A stretch of DNA of 64,000 bases. Origin: Bromus sterilis. Its lineage: Eukaryota; Streptophyta; Magnoliopsida; Poales; Poaceae. The notes below the pieces were generated by a model. The model did no database searches. It had not been told where the DNA came from and worked only from the letters and a program-made list of their open reading frames with translations. Of the stretch, positions 11,034-24,493 are shown in pieces. Numbering within the stretch: position 1 is the first letter of the stretch; each line of letters begins with the position of its first letter. The stretch covers positions 169,526,001-169,590,000 of the forward strand of contig OX465598.1 of assembly GCA_950022295.1 (NCBI GenBank), read 5' to 3'. The position numbers and the translations under genes were made by a program.

Positions 11034-12704
11034 TGTTGGGGATCGGCGCAAAAAACAAAAATTTTCCTACCTACGAGTCCCGAACCCAAGATCTATGTTA
11101 TGATGATGTATGTAACGGAAGGAATCGGTGTTCATACCTTTGAAGACCGAAAGAGGGAAACTTTCCTCGAACGTGGTTGGCGTAGACTCTGATCCTACGA
11201 CCTCCCTGTCTTGTTGAAGAACCTCCGACGATGAAGTAGCACAACACGTGTAGTGCCTCGTGGGATTACACACGTACGGTGCAACCGACGTCCCTCCGGG
11301 CTCCGAACCAGAAGAGTAAGGGAAAGAAGATTGATCCGAATCCCGATTCCGGCAGCGCGACGGCGTCCGGATGATGGTGAAACCCCCAACCAGGTGCAAA
11401 GTCCAAACCAGGGGAGTCCGCTCTAGGTCGGAGAAAGACAGAGAGAGAAACTCAATGTTATGTTGAAAAAGGCACCCCCACCCTTCCTTATATAGGCAAA
11501 GGAGGGGCTCCACCCCCTCCCCTTCCCCCATGTGGGACTAAACCCCCAAGGGGGGGGAGTGGTGAGGCTAGGAGGGGGGATGGGCCCCTCCCTTGGCGCC
11601 AAGCCCAAGGGGGAGGCTCCCCCTTCCCCTCAAGGTCCTTTTAAGGCCCAAATACCTTTTCAACTTTTTAATTAATTATTTAAATCATTTTTAATATTTA
11701 ATTCTGTCAATTAAATAATAAAACATATTTAAACATTAATATATATTATTTTGAACCTTTCAAAATATCTGGAACAGCTTCCGGCACCTCCCAGTACATT
11801 TCCGGTGTTTTCTCTCTTTTCACCGATGATCCCGAATCAATCCTTAATGCATCGATTTCCCTTAAGTGTGACACCCTACGGTCCGGGAAACAGTCGACAT
11901 GATCGAGAAACTCTTTGACCAATGACCATCATGTGGGATCTGGTTACAATCCTTGATGTGCCCCTACGCTTCCATCGAATAAACTTCATCGCTGTTGAAC
12001 CGTTAACAATATGACTTGATCCCTTTGTGCTTCGGTACTATGTTTGTCCGAGGTGTGATCGTCGGTATCCAATACCTAGTTCTTCCTTGTCTCCGACATA
12101 ACATGTTTACTCGTCTGTGAATATTACATCTCTTGTGACCTAGTCATTTGCTTGCAAGCTATTGATGCAACACCATCGAGTGGGCCGAGAGTACCTATCC
12201 GTCACTCGTATTGACAAATCCCGCTCTGATCTATTTCATACTCCTCAACATATCTACTTCAGAATACCCAGGATACACCTTTTCAGTTACCATGTTTCAG
12301 TGTAACGGTTAATGCACTCAAAGCATCCTAATAGATAGCAATTATGTATGATCATCACGGTCTAAGGATTCAGTCACTATATTATTAAGTCATCGCAATG
12401 CTGAACTTATGTGACTTGATCACACTACAATGCTTAAGGTGGGTGTGTGTCCATCACATCATTCTCCCAATGATATGACCTCATTGTCAATAGACTATTA
12501 TGTTCTCATGATCAGGAAACCTTGATCATCAATTTCCCAATGAGCTAGTATGCCTGAGTTTAACTAGGGACCAGGTTGTTATATATCACACATGTATTAA
12601 TGTTTCCGCTTAATACAGTTCTAGCACAATATATAACGTATTATGAACAAATAGATATGTGAAAAATATCTTTATTAATTTGCCTCTAGGGCACATATCC
12701 AACA
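11034..12704 (-). repeat. Copia 3' LTR
   Basis: 1671 bp, starting tgttggggatcgg and ending catatccaaca on the plus strand. It matches the right LTR at 22161 closely, including the CT-rich and AT-rich blocks at about 11500-11760. Confidence 0.93.
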
Positions 12705-12715
12705 GTCTCCCACTT
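12705..12715 (-). promoter_or_regulatory. Copia polypurine tract
   Basis: Plus-strand gtctcccactt is the complement of AAGTGGGAGAC, a purine run directly next to the 3' LTR that primes plus-strand DNA synthesis in this superfamily. Confidence 0.8.
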
Positions 12716-13002
12716 GCACAAATTACACTAGTTTACATCAGGTATGTATCTAACACCAATAGTCTCTCGGTGTTGTTCAAACTTGGCTTGTGGAAGAGGT
12801 TTAGTCATTGGGTCTGACGGATTCAGATCCGTATGTACTTTGCAAATCCTAGTATGACCATCCTTGATGTAGTCCCGCGTCACATGGAAACGCCGGAGAA
12901 TATGCTTGGCTGTAGAGTGAGTCCTCGGCTCCCTTGCGTTAGCAATGGCACCCGTATTGACGCAATAAATGCTAACAAGGTCAGTGCAACTAGGGAATAC
13001 GC

Positions 13003-14642
13003 TGATGTCAAGAGAGTGTTAATACTCTTCAAGCCTCGTTGGTTACCCCAAGTGCAAAGTGAGATATAGTGCAGCGGCAAGTTTTCCCTTGGCAAAGATA
13101 CCAAGGTTTGTCTCCCGTAGGACTCCGAAGATACAAGAAGGTGGTAAAGTGAACAATGGCGCCGACATTGCTAGCTTCACCTGGACCTGCACACAGATAC
13201 AAATAACTTTGCTCCCAACGAGTACAGATGAGTTGTCAATTCCTCCAGCCTTGCTGTTAACAAAGGATCAACGCAAGAGATAATAATAGTGGCAACTGAA
13301 AGTAAAGACTGAAAGTAATAAGGGTGTAAACAGTGATATGAAGCTGGACCGGGGTCCCGTGATTTTCACTAGTGATGTCTCTCTCCCAAAAGACGATAAA
13401 AGTACTAGCGAGGTAAACAAATCACAGTTGGGCAATTAACAGGATTATGAAGGCACCGCAATTCTAACTATGCTGCAAAGAAAGGAAGGGCTCAAAAGCA
13501 ATGGGCAGTACACCAAAGTAAGTAGACCGAAATCCATCTGCATCTACTACGAATCATCCACCTTGAGATATCTATCCAAAACATCTCGCTGGTATTAAGT
13601 TGCGAATTCCACCCAATCAAAGCAACAGACAACTACATTAAAAGAACTATGTGTAAAGTAAACAATCCTTGCACCCTCAGGTACAAGCACCGTTGTTTTA
13701 TCCCTGGTGGCAACAGCACATCCCCTAGTCTCATGTTTCTGTCACTCAAGCTAGACATCAAGGGGTTGAACCCACAATCGAGCATAACGCTCTCTCTTGG
13801 AGTTGCAAATAAAATACTTGGCCAAAGCAAATACCGCAACGGAGAACATGAAAGAATTTACTCAAGAACAAAATATAAAAGAGAAGAACCAAATATATTA
13901 CTCATCACAATCTGAACATAGTCTCATAATCCATCAGATCCCAACAAACTCAGCATAGCAACAGCAGAAATTACATAGATGCCTCGATCATGTGAGGCAG
14001 CTCACTAGGACTCGAAAGTGGAAGCACAAAAGGGGGAGAGATAGATCACATAGCTACTGGTCACAGACCCATAGTCCAAAGGAGACTACTCACGGTACAT
14101 ACGGGAGGCATCCATGGCTATGGAGGGTCTCCCGGAGGGGGTAGCTTCTCCCGGCAGGGTGCTGGAGCAGCTTCTCCAGGCAGCCCCGATCTAGAAACGG
14201 CGGTGGCGGCGAAACAGAGGCGAGATCGCGAAAAAGGAGTCCCCTAGGGGTTTCCACCCTGAAGGGTAAATATAGGCGAAGGGGGCGTCGAGGGGACCCA
14301 CGAGGCAGTCAGGAGGGTGCCTGGCACGGCCCAGGGTGGGGCCGCGCCACCTGCCCTCCTGGATGCCTGGTGGTGGCCCCGTTCCCTCTTTTGGTGATTC
14401 CGGAAGCTTCTGTTGCGCTGATTTTTTATATATTTTTCCCGGAATTTTTGGAGCACTTTTGATGGCCGGAAAACCTGAAATACAAAAGCAGACGAAAACA
14501 GAAACTGGCAACTGGGTGCACTGAGTTAATAGGTTAGTCCAAATAGGTTCAAAATTGTATGAAAGTTCAAGCAAAACATGGAAAAGTCACACAAAACATG
14601 CATGGAACAAGCAGAAATTATAGATACGTTTGGGACGTATCA
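13003..14642 (-). repeat. Element C 3' LTR (complete)
   Basis: 1640 bp, TG..CA. Bases from about 13635 onward align with the truncated right LTR at 16425-17434 with few differences. It contains the GC-rich block followed by the motif TATTTACCC (complement of gggtaaatata) near 14265, a probable promoter zone read on the minus strand. Confidence 0.85.
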
Positions 14643-16424
14643 ACATCCCCAAGCTTAATTCTTGCTCGGCCTCGAGTAGGTAAATGATAACAAGCATAAT
14701 TTATGTGGTGACATGCCACACAACCATAAAAGGACTTTTAAGTAAAGCAATCAAAGCATGCAATTCAATTCAAGTCTTAACAAGCAAGAGTCTATATTAG
14801 CATTGACACAAGAAACAAAAGAACAAAAGGTGCAAGAGCTCTCGCTATCCGTGACTCGAATGTGTCCAGATGGTGTTTGCGTGCAAGCAAGGGATAGGGA
14901 AATACGAGAGAAAAAATAATAAGGTTGTTGAGAACAACTATCTACTAAAGTTTCACACTTGGTCTCCTTTGGATTCTTATGTGGACTCGTCCCCAGACCA
15001 CTAGCCAGGTACAAGTCAAGCTGATCCACTCCCTTTCGATATTTTGAGCACTCATGCAATGGATGAGCGTGAGCAAGAAAGTTGACACCTAAAAGGCGAA
15101 ACAGAAAGAAGGTGGAGGAGGAAGACAAAAAGGTGTGGAAGGCTCACATCAATGAGGGCAATCATAGGCGAGAGAAGACCATATGATAGATATGATGTGA
15201 GGAGTAGGGATTGCCATACAACGGATGCACATGTGAGCTAAAAGCTCTCCAAGGGAACTAGTGGGGGTGCATCTAACTTGCGTGCTCAAGAAGACCTAGA
15301 GCTCGTTTGAGGAGGCTCATCATTGGAATATACAAGCCAAGTTCTATAGTGTGAAGGGTCCCCACATAGCTATATGCATGATGATGATCTCTATGGAGTA
15401 CAAGGGATAGGAGATGAATTACTAGTGTGGATCTCTCAAAAGGAATAGTAGTATGCCCCCTTCTCTCTTTTTATTTTTCTCTTTTTCTCTCTTTTTTATT
15501 TTTTTTGGTGGCCTCAATGGCTCTTTCTATTTAGCTCTCATTTGTCCTCTTTGGGATCTTTTGATTTTGTCCTCTTTGGGATCTTTTCCTCACTTTAGGG
15601 GCAATAATCTATATTTTACAAGAATATAGGAGATCTTTCACACTTTACAAAGGTACTCACATAAAGAAAATGTAACTATCATGATGAAAATGTATGCTTC
15701 TGCCAGGATAGCAGGATATGCAATGATACTAGCGCGTCATGTAGCAATGATTAGGGCAAGGCCCAACTAGCATGCGGCTCATCGATCAAGCAAGTAGCAT
15801 GTATGACATGAAGATCAAGTCATGAGAAGGTGGATGTTGCATGGCAATGTATCTCGGAAAGGCTATGGAAATGCCTTGTAGGTAGGTATGGTGGATGTTT
15901 TGAGGAAAGATATAAGGAGGTTTATGATGACAGAGTGTATCGTGCCAAGGGTTTGGATGCACCGGCGAAGTATGCGCCAACTCTCGAGGTGAGAAAGGGG
16001 AATGCACGGTACCAAAGAGGCTAGAAAAAGTATAGGTGGGTGGAAGTGTCAACTTTCGAATACTCACATTAGTCTGAAGAACTCATGCATTTATTATCGG
16101 TAACTCTCAATCTAATCAGGAGGTTCACAAAGAGACAGGTACCCCGAGGAGGAGTGTATGGGGGTTTGGTTATCCTTGCGCATCCTCGACTCATGTTACG
16201 TGAGTGTACTCTAATATTCGAACCCTCCAGAGGTTAGTGATCCATCTAGTAGCTAGATTTCTCAACAGGATTTTTTTTGGTTTTCGAAAAACACACGGAT
16301 TGCCCAAAATACGACATCTATCACTAATAGGCAAGAGATCTTGACACCATAAGTTCAAACGTTATTCTAGTCAATACCTCAAAACTATTGCAAGTTACTA
16401 CTACAAAGAGATAGAACAATCCTT
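14643..16424 (-). mobile_element. Element C internal remnant
   Basis: Begins with the PPT complement and follows the same order as element A's 57024-58498 segment (gactcgtccc, ctcatgcaatggatgag, tgttgcatggcaat, cttgataggtaggtatgg). It has no long frame; the 93 aa minus-strand ORF at 15786-16067 has no recognisable domain. It stops at 16424 where the truncated LTR starts. Confidence 0.8.
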
Positions 16425-17434
16425 GCATTAAAAGAACTATGCGTAAAGTAAACAATCCTTGCACCCGCAGGTACAAGCACCGTTGTTTTATCCCTGGTGG
16501 CAACAACACATCCCCTAGTCTCATGTTTCTGTCACTCAAGCTAGACATCAAGGGGCTGAACCCAGAATCGAGCATAACGCTCTCTCTTGGAGTTGCAAAT
16601 AAAATACTTGGCCAAAGCAAATATCGCAATGGAGAACATGCAAGAATTTACTCAAGAACAAAATATAAAAGAGAAGAACCAAATATATTACTCATCACAA
16701 TCTGAACATAGTCTCATAATCCATCAGATCCCAACAAACTCAGCATAGCAACAGAAGAAATTACATAGATGCCTCGATCATGTGAGGCAGCTCACGAGGA
16801 CTCGAAAGTGGAAGCACAAAAGGGGGAGAGATAGATCACATAGCTACTGGTCACGGACCCATGGTCCAAGGGAAACTACTCATGGTACATACGGTAGGCG
16901 TCCATGGCTATGGAGGGTCTCCCGGAGGGGGTAGCTTCTCCCGGCAGGGTGCCGGAGCAGCTTCTCCAGGCAGCCCCGATCTAGAAACGGCGGCGGCGGC
17001 GGAGGAACAGAGGCGAGATCGCGAAAAAGGAGTCCCCTAGGGGTTTCCACCCCGAGGGGTAAATATAGGCGAAGGGGGCGTCGAGGGGACCCACGAGGCA
17101 GTCAGGAGGGTGCCTGCGCGGCCCAGGGTGGGGCCGCGCCACCTGCCGTCCTGGCTGCCTGGTCGTGGCCCCCCTTCCCTCTTTTGGTGATTCCAGAAGC
17201 TTCTTTTGCGCTGATTTTTATATAATTTTCCCGGAATATTTGGAGCACTTTTAATGGCCGGAAAACCTGAAATACAAAAACAGCAGAAAACAGAAACTGG
17301 CAACTGGGTGCACTGAGTTAATAGGTTAGTCCAAATAGGTTCAAAAGTGTATGAAAGTTCAAGTAAAACATGGCAAAGTCACACAAAACATGCATGGAAC
17401 AAGTAGAAATTATAGATATGTTTGGGACGTATCA
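16425..17434 (-). repeat. Element C 5' LTR, truncated
   Basis: Matches 13635-14642 of the other LTR, starting at cattaaaagaactatg. The first roughly 630 bp (plus coordinates) and the whole PBS side of the interior are missing. Short shared sequence at the joint suggests illegitimate recombination. Confidence 0.85.
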
Positions 17435-20400
17435 TACGCCAAGCTGGATGACGAACTTATTCAGCCAATGCGCTTCGTTTGACGCTTCGCAAGCGGCAAT
17501 ATACTCCGACTCCATCGTAGATTGGGCGACGACTGACTGCTTGCCGCTCCTCCAGCTAATCGTACCACCATTCAACATAAACACGTATCCCATCTGGGAT
17601 TTTGAGTCATCGGGATCAGTACCAAGACTGGCATTGACGTAACCTGTTACGGCGAGCTCTTCTTCACATCCTCCATAGACAAGAACCATATCCTTAGTTC
17701 TTCGTAAGTACTTAAGGACGTTCTTCACTGCAATCCAATGATCCATTCCAGGATTACTTTGGAAACGATTAGTCAGACTAACCGCCAGGGCCACATCTGG
17801 TCGAGTACACAACATAGCATACATGATAGAACCTATGGCTGAGGCATAGGGCTTTGAGGACATTTCCTCCCTTTCTTTTGTTGTGGCTGGGAATTGAGTC
17901 ACACTCAATTTACTTCCTTTCATAACGGGCAAGAGGCCTCTCTTGGCGTTATCCATATTGAACATCTTCAATATATTCTCAAGGTAAGTTCTCTGACTCA
18001 GTGCTAATAGGCATCTTGATCTATCTCTATAGATTTTAATGCCTAATATGTATGCAGCTTCACCTAGGTCCTTCATGGGAAATTGTCCATTCAAATATTC
18101 CTTTACCCCCTCTAGAAATTTCACATCATTCCCTATCAATAATATGTCATCCACATATAGTACTAGGAATGCCACAGAGCTCCCACTCGCTTTCTTATAA
18201 AAACAGAATTCTTCTTCATTTTGGACAAATCCAAAAGCTTTGATCACCTCATCAAAACGAAGATTCCACCTCCGAGATGCTTGCTTCAACCCATAAATGG
18301 ACCGTTGAAGTTTGCATACCTTACCAGCGTCCTTAGGATCAATAAAACCTTCCGGTTGTACCATATACAACTCTTCCTCAATGTTGCCATTTAGGAACGC
18401 GGTTTTCACATCCATCTGCCATATTTCATAATCGTAATAGGCAGCAATTTCTAGCAATATCCGGATAGACTTTAGCATTGCTACGGGAGAGAAAGTCTCT
18501 TCGTAGTCAACTCCTTGAATTTGTCGGAAACCTTTTGCGACAAGTCGAGCTTTATAGACAGATACGTTTCCGTCTACGTCAGTCTTTTTCTTGAATATCC
18601 ACTTATTCTCGACGGACTTTCAGTCCTCGGGAATATCCACCAAAGTCCATACTTTGTTGGCATACATGGAGTCTATCTCGGATTTCATGGCTTCCAGTCA
18701 TTTCTCGGACTCGGGTCCCTCCATTACTTCTTTGTAGTTCTTAGGTTCGTCAGGTTCATTTAACATGACTGCATTGACAAGTTGCCCATTAAACTGAGTT
18801 TTTACTCGGGCTGTTGATGACTTGCGGGGTACAATAGGATCCTCTTCATCTTGATCATGATCATCATGTATGTCACGATCGTTATGAATATCATGATGAC
18901 CGTTCTCTTCAGCTCCCACTACGGAAGATGGTTCCGGAACAACTTCCATTGCCATTTCTTCCACTTGGAGTGATTGGTCAATCATCTCGTTGAGGTCTAT
19001 TTTCCTCCCACTCAATTCTTTCGAAAAAACTCTTTCTCAAGAAAGCATCCAGTCTTGGCGACAAACGTTTTGCCCTCAGACTGGTTGTAGAAGGTGTATC
19101 CAACGGTTTCCCTTGGACATCCCACAAAGATGCACTTATCCGCTTTTGATTCGAGTTTGTCAGGCTGAAGTTTCCTAACATAAGACTCACAACCCCAAAT
19201 CTTCAAGTGAGACAACTTTGGTTTCTTGCCATGCCATTCCTCAAATGGTGTTGTCTTTACGGATTTGTACGGTGCCCTATTAAGAATGTAAGCGGCAGTT
19301 TCTAATGCATACCCCCAGAATGACACAGGTAAGTCGGTATGAGACATCATCGATCGTACGCTATCCAATAGAGTTCGATTACGTCGCTCAGAAACACCGT
19401 TACGCTGAGGTGTTCCTGCCGGCGTAAGTTGTGGTACGATGCCACAAGTCTTAAGATGATCGCCAAACTCGTGACTTAAATACTCGCCTCCTCGATCGGA
19501 TCGAAGGTGCTTAAATTTCTTCCCGAGTTGATTCTCGACCTCACTCTGAAATTCCTTGAACTTTTCAAAGGTTTCATACTTATGTTTCATTAAGTAGATA
19601 TACCCATATCTTCTTAAGTCATCTGTGAAGGTCACGAAGTAACGAAGACCATTGCGTGTGGGGACGTTCATAGGTCCACATACATCTGAATGTATGATCC
19701 TTAACAAGTCTTCCGCACGCTCCATTGTTCCATTGAATGGAGTCCTTGTCATCTTGCCCATAAGGCATGGTTCACATGTGTCAAGGGATCCAAAATCCAA
19801 TGACTCCAGAAGTCCATCATCATGAAGCTTCTTCATGCGCTTTTCACCAATATGACCAAGTCGACAATGCCACATCGTCATGTATTCTTCGCCACTAGGT
19901 TTTAATCTTTTGGCCTCTACGTTATCAATATGAAGTATATCACAATCGAGATTAAGAATGAATAAGCCATTTTTCTCCGGTGCGTGAACATAAAACACAT
20001 CATCCTTATAAATCGCACAACCAATTGTATCTGACTTAAAATAATAGTGCTCTCGCTTCAAGCAAGAACCACTAACGATGTTCACACTCAATGCGGGTAC
20101 ATAGTAGCACTTATTCAAAATCAAAACTAATCCCGAAGGGATACTAAGATGCTTCGTGCCGACCGCCACCACTTCAATCCGGTATCCGTTTCCCACGCGC
20201 ATCGTCACTTCATCTTTCATCAAGTGTCGCCTATTTCGTAGCCCCTGAGAGGAGTTAGAAATATGAGCAACAGATCCTGTATCAAATATCCAGGATTTGT
20301 TCCCAGCGCTTGTTAAGAAAAGATCAATAACGTGTATATCAAGTATACCTTTGTCTCTTCTGACAATCTTGCCAGCCTTCTTATCCTCTAGGTACTTGGA

Positions 20401-21204
20401 GCAGTTGCGTTTCTAGTGACCATCACCCTTGCAGTAGAAGCACTCAACGCCGGGCTTGGGTCCAGGTTTGGGTGCCTTACGAGGAGTGACAACTGGCTTG
20501 TCACCCTTCTTGGGGCTTCCCTTCTTTCCCTTCTCCTTCTTGCCAGACTTCTTGAATTCAACGGTCTTGTTGACCATGAATACATCATGCTCCTTCTTGA
20601 TCTCAACCTCAGTAGTTTTCAGCATGGAGAACAACTCAGAAGGGGTCTTAGTCATCCCCTGCATGTTGTAGTTCAACACAAAGCCTTTTTAGCTAGGGGG
20701 CAGGGACTGCAGCACCCTATCAATAGAAAGTTCATCTGGAATCTGACATTCCAGAGCATTCAAGCATTGAACGTAGCCAGACATCTTGACCACGTGCTCA
20801 CTAACACTGCTATGTTCATCCATCTTTGCTGAGAAGAAAGCTTTAGAAGCCTCATAACGTTCAGCCCTGGCTTGGGGTGCAAAGACGGCCTTGAGGTCGG
20901 TGATTATCTCATATGCACCCATCCTCTCAAAGCGTTTCTGCAGCTCAGCCTCCATGGAGTAAAGCATTCCACTCTGGACAAGGTTGTAATCATCTGTCTT
21001 GGAGAGGTAGACATTCTTCTCATCTTGACTAGCGTCTTCTGGTGGTTCGTCACCTAACGCGACCTCTAGTACATATGCCATCTTGAGGGGAACGAGGAGA
21101 ATCCTCAGAGTGCGCAACCAGTTGGTGAAGTTTGACCCATCGGTTTTCAGTTTGTCTTTGTCTAGGAATGACCCTAAGTTGAATGAGGGGAGAGGTGCAG
21201 CCAT

Positions 21205-22160
21205 CTACAATGGTTATTTGCAAAACACATATTTAGACTTTGTTCATAATTGGAGTTCAATTTTAATTAATTCTAAAACTCCCACTTAGTTAAACATCTC
21301 TCCAAATTTACTAAGTGATTAACATAATCCTAGTTTGAATGATCGTCCTCGAATATCACACGGCCGACGACACATCTCCCTAGGTAGGCCATCATGCCAA
21401 TCATATCCGTTATATGACTCATGCTTAACCTTTCGGTCATCCGTATCCCAAGCTCATATCTACATATGTCAAGCCTGCCAGTCGAACCTTAGTGTATGGC
21501 TGTTCAGCAAGGCCATATCTGCATATGCTAGGCTTGCCAAACCCAACCTCATGCGATCGCTAATATATGTATGACACCCGATCGTCACGGCCTGCCTATC
21601 ATAAAGAGATCCTTCCAGGCGGTGCCCACTAAGGGAGAACACAATCATGGTATTGAGAGAGATTATCCTATCATGCTACCGTCGCATATCTAGCAAATTA
21701 GAAAGACAAGAAGTAAAACTGTAAATCATACAAGCTATGATCCCCCCTTACATGCAAATTAAAGTTAAAACGCCTTCTACTTTATCTTTTGCAAGTTTTA
21801 TGTGGCTGCTAAGGGGTTTCGAGAGAGAACCGCTTTCTATCCTGCGAAAACAAGCCACAACACAAATCCTGCAATCGTCTCTATTACACCCCTGTCGTGG
21901 CCCTCCGTTGCAAACGTCTTCGCGTCGCTAATGTTAGAGATATAGACACCCCCAGCCACTTATATGGTACAAGCCATATGTCAAGCGTGGAACCAGTCTC
22001 GCGTAAACGCGTAAGGTCGGTCGGGGCCGCTTCATCAGGACATTGCCGCAACGCTAAACGAGTACACGTGGGAGGGTAACAATTGGAGAATTGATGCCCA
22101 CATCCTAGATGTGTTCTACCCGTACAATACATCTACGCATAGCCTTGCTCATGATAGCAC
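21205..22160 (-). other. Copia untranslated leader with PBS
   Basis: Sequence between gag ATG and the 5' LTR. Next to the LTR, minus-strand gtgctatcatgagcaaggct resembles a decayed TGGTATCAGAGC primer site for initiator tRNA-Met. The remainder contains no convincing ORF, as usual for Angela-type leaders. Confidence 0.7.
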
Positions 22161-24493
22161 TATTGGGGATCGGCGCAGAAAACAAAAAATTTCCTACCTA
22201 CGAGTCTTGAACCCAAGATCTATGCTATGCTGATGTATCTAACGGAAGGAATCGGTGTTCATACCTTTGAAGACCGAAAGAGGGAAACGTTCCTCGAACG
22301 TGGTTGGCGTAGACTCTGATCCTACGACCTCCATGTCGTGTTGAAGAACCTCCGCCGATGAAGTAGCACCACACGTGTAGTGCCTCGCGGGATTACACAC
22401 GTACGGTGCAACCGACGTGCCTCCGGGCTCCAAAATAGAAGATCAGCGGAAAGAAGATTGATCCGGATCCCGATTCCGGCAGTGCGACGGCGTCCGGATG
22501 ATGGTGAAACCCCCAACCAGGTGCAAAATCCAAACCAGGGGAGTCCGCTCTAGGTCGGAGAAAGAGAGAGAGAGAGAGAAACTCAATGTTATGCTGAAAA
22601 AGGCACCCCCACCCCTCCTTATATAGGCCAAGGAGGGGCTCCACCCTCTCCCCTTCCCCCATGTGGGACTAAACCCCCAAGGGGGGAGTGGTGCGGCTAG
22701 GAGGGGGGATGGGGCCCTCCCTTGGCGCCAAGCCCAAGGGGGGAGGCTCCCCCTTCCCCTCATGGGCCTTTTAAGGCCCAAATACCTTTTCACCTTTTTA
22801 ATTAATTATTTTAATCATTTTAATATTTAATTATGTCAATTAAATAATAATAAAAATTAAACATTAATATATATTATTTTGAACCTTTCAAAATATCCGG
22901 AACAACTTCCGGCACCTCCCGGTACATTTCCGGTGTTTTCTCTCTTTTCACCGATGATCCCGAATCAATCCTTAATGCATCGATTGCCCTTAAGTGTGAC
23001 ACCCTACGGTCCGGGAAACAGTAGATATGATCGAGACACTCTCTGACCAATGACCATCATGTGGGATCTGGTTACAATCCTTGATGTGCCCCTACACTTC
23101 CATCGAATAAACTTCATCGTTGTTGAACCGTTAACAATATGACTTGATCCCTTTGTGCTTCGGTACTATGTTTGTCCGAGGTATGATCGTCGGTATCCAA
23201 TACCTAGTTCTTCCTCGTCTCCGACATAACATGTTTACTCGTCTATGAATATTACATCTCTTGTGACCTAGTCACTTGCTTGCAAGCTATTGATGCAACA
23301 CCACCGAGTGGGCCCAGAGTACCTATCCGTCACTCGGATTGAAAAATCCCGCTCTGATCTATTTCATACTCCTCAACATATCTACTACGAAATACCCAAG
23401 ATACACCTTTTCAGTTACCATGTTTCAGTGTAACGGGTAATGCACTCAAAGCATCCTAATAGATAGCAATTATGTATGATCATCACGATCTAAGGATTCA
23501 GTCACTATGTTATTAAGTCATCGCAATGCTGAACTTATGTGACTTGATCACACTGCAATGCTTAAGGTGGGTGTGTGTCCATCACATCATTCTCCCAATG
23601 ATATGACCTCATTGTCAATAGACTATTATGTTCTCATGATCAGGAAACCTTGATCATCAATTTCCCAATGAGCTAGTATGCCTGAGTTTAACTAGGGACC
23701 AGGTTGTTATAAATCACACGTGTATTAATGTTTCCGCTTAATACAGTTCTAGCACAGTATATAACTGTCGGGACCCGGGGTTAGCGTATGCACGTCCCGC
23801 TACGACATAGTCATATGGAGAGCCGAGAACCGTACCCACTTGTCTAAGCAGACAAGCCCAAGAACAGAACGTTCTCGGAAAGCATCGTACGTGAGGGGCA
23901 TCCCATCCAGGCCGGATGATCAACTGAGATGGGTCTTCATTGTCCGCACACAAGTCTAATGATATGGGTGATGAACTCCCATATTCAAAGACAAGTCGCC
24001 TCAACCATACTATCGACTATCTCATAACTCTTACATAGACTTACTCCAGCCCGATCACTTAGTTGGGGTCTAGGGCGGGCTCGATCATACCAAAAAGTGT
24101 GCACGAGACAGAGTCTCGAACAATCGCATCGCGATGCCCCAAGCTGCGCACATCTAAGGGCCACTTGGTGTATGAAAGACCGCCAGCCAGATCACAACTA
24201 AGGTCTCGAAAACCCATACAAAGACATGCATGTTATAAACATACACGCAGCACACATGCCTTGTATGAACAACAGGTATCATTGCAATTCTCTACAAAGT
24301 ATACATTTTATTGATAACTCTTACAGAGTGCACATAGAGATCACAAGTGTGTGATCCAACATTACAACAACAAGCGGAAGAAAAGTATTTCTGAGTACAG
24401 ACAAGTTTAACAAATGGCTTAAGAAGCCTTATTTAAACACAAGCCCTCCACGAGGGAACCAGTCGTCTGACTGGGACTAGACTAGCTTGATCT

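Larger units (their letters stand above)
13003..17434 (-). mobile_element. Element C: internally deleted gypsy-type LTR element
   Basis: Flanked by a perfect TACGC duplication (12998-13002, 17435-17439). Left LTR 13003-14642 starts tgatgtcaag and ends gacgtatca; the right LTR is truncated (16425-17434). The interior 14643-16424 is PPT-proximal sequence related to element A at 57024-58498, including the PPT complement catccccaagcttaatt. PBS, gag-position ORF and the outer part of one LTR are deleted. It interrupts copia RNase H. Confidence 0.88.
12728..21204 (-). pseudogene. Copia gag-pol polyprotein, split and decayed
   Basis: From ATG at 21204: gag (UBN2-type, FTNWLRTLR near the N-terminus), a CCHC knuckle (CFYCKGDGH....C), protease with WIFDTGS, GAG-pre-integrase and integrase core (RIIHSDVCGP, LRSDRGGEY, GTPQRNGVSER), RT with LVLYVDDILLIG, and RNase H ending at 12728. 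Lesions: TAA 20689-20691, TAG 20413-20415 inside the zinc knuckle, frameshift near 19010-19020, TGA 18698-18700 and 18620-18622, and element C inserted between 12998 and 17439 in RNase H. Several stops fit C-to-T or G-to-A changes at W, R or Q codons. Non-functional in cis. Confidence 0.92.

Noticed and set aside
10587..11192. 201-codon plus-strand ORF
   Set aside because: GC-rich hAT leader running into the copia LTR across a target duplication; no domain and no conservation across the junction.
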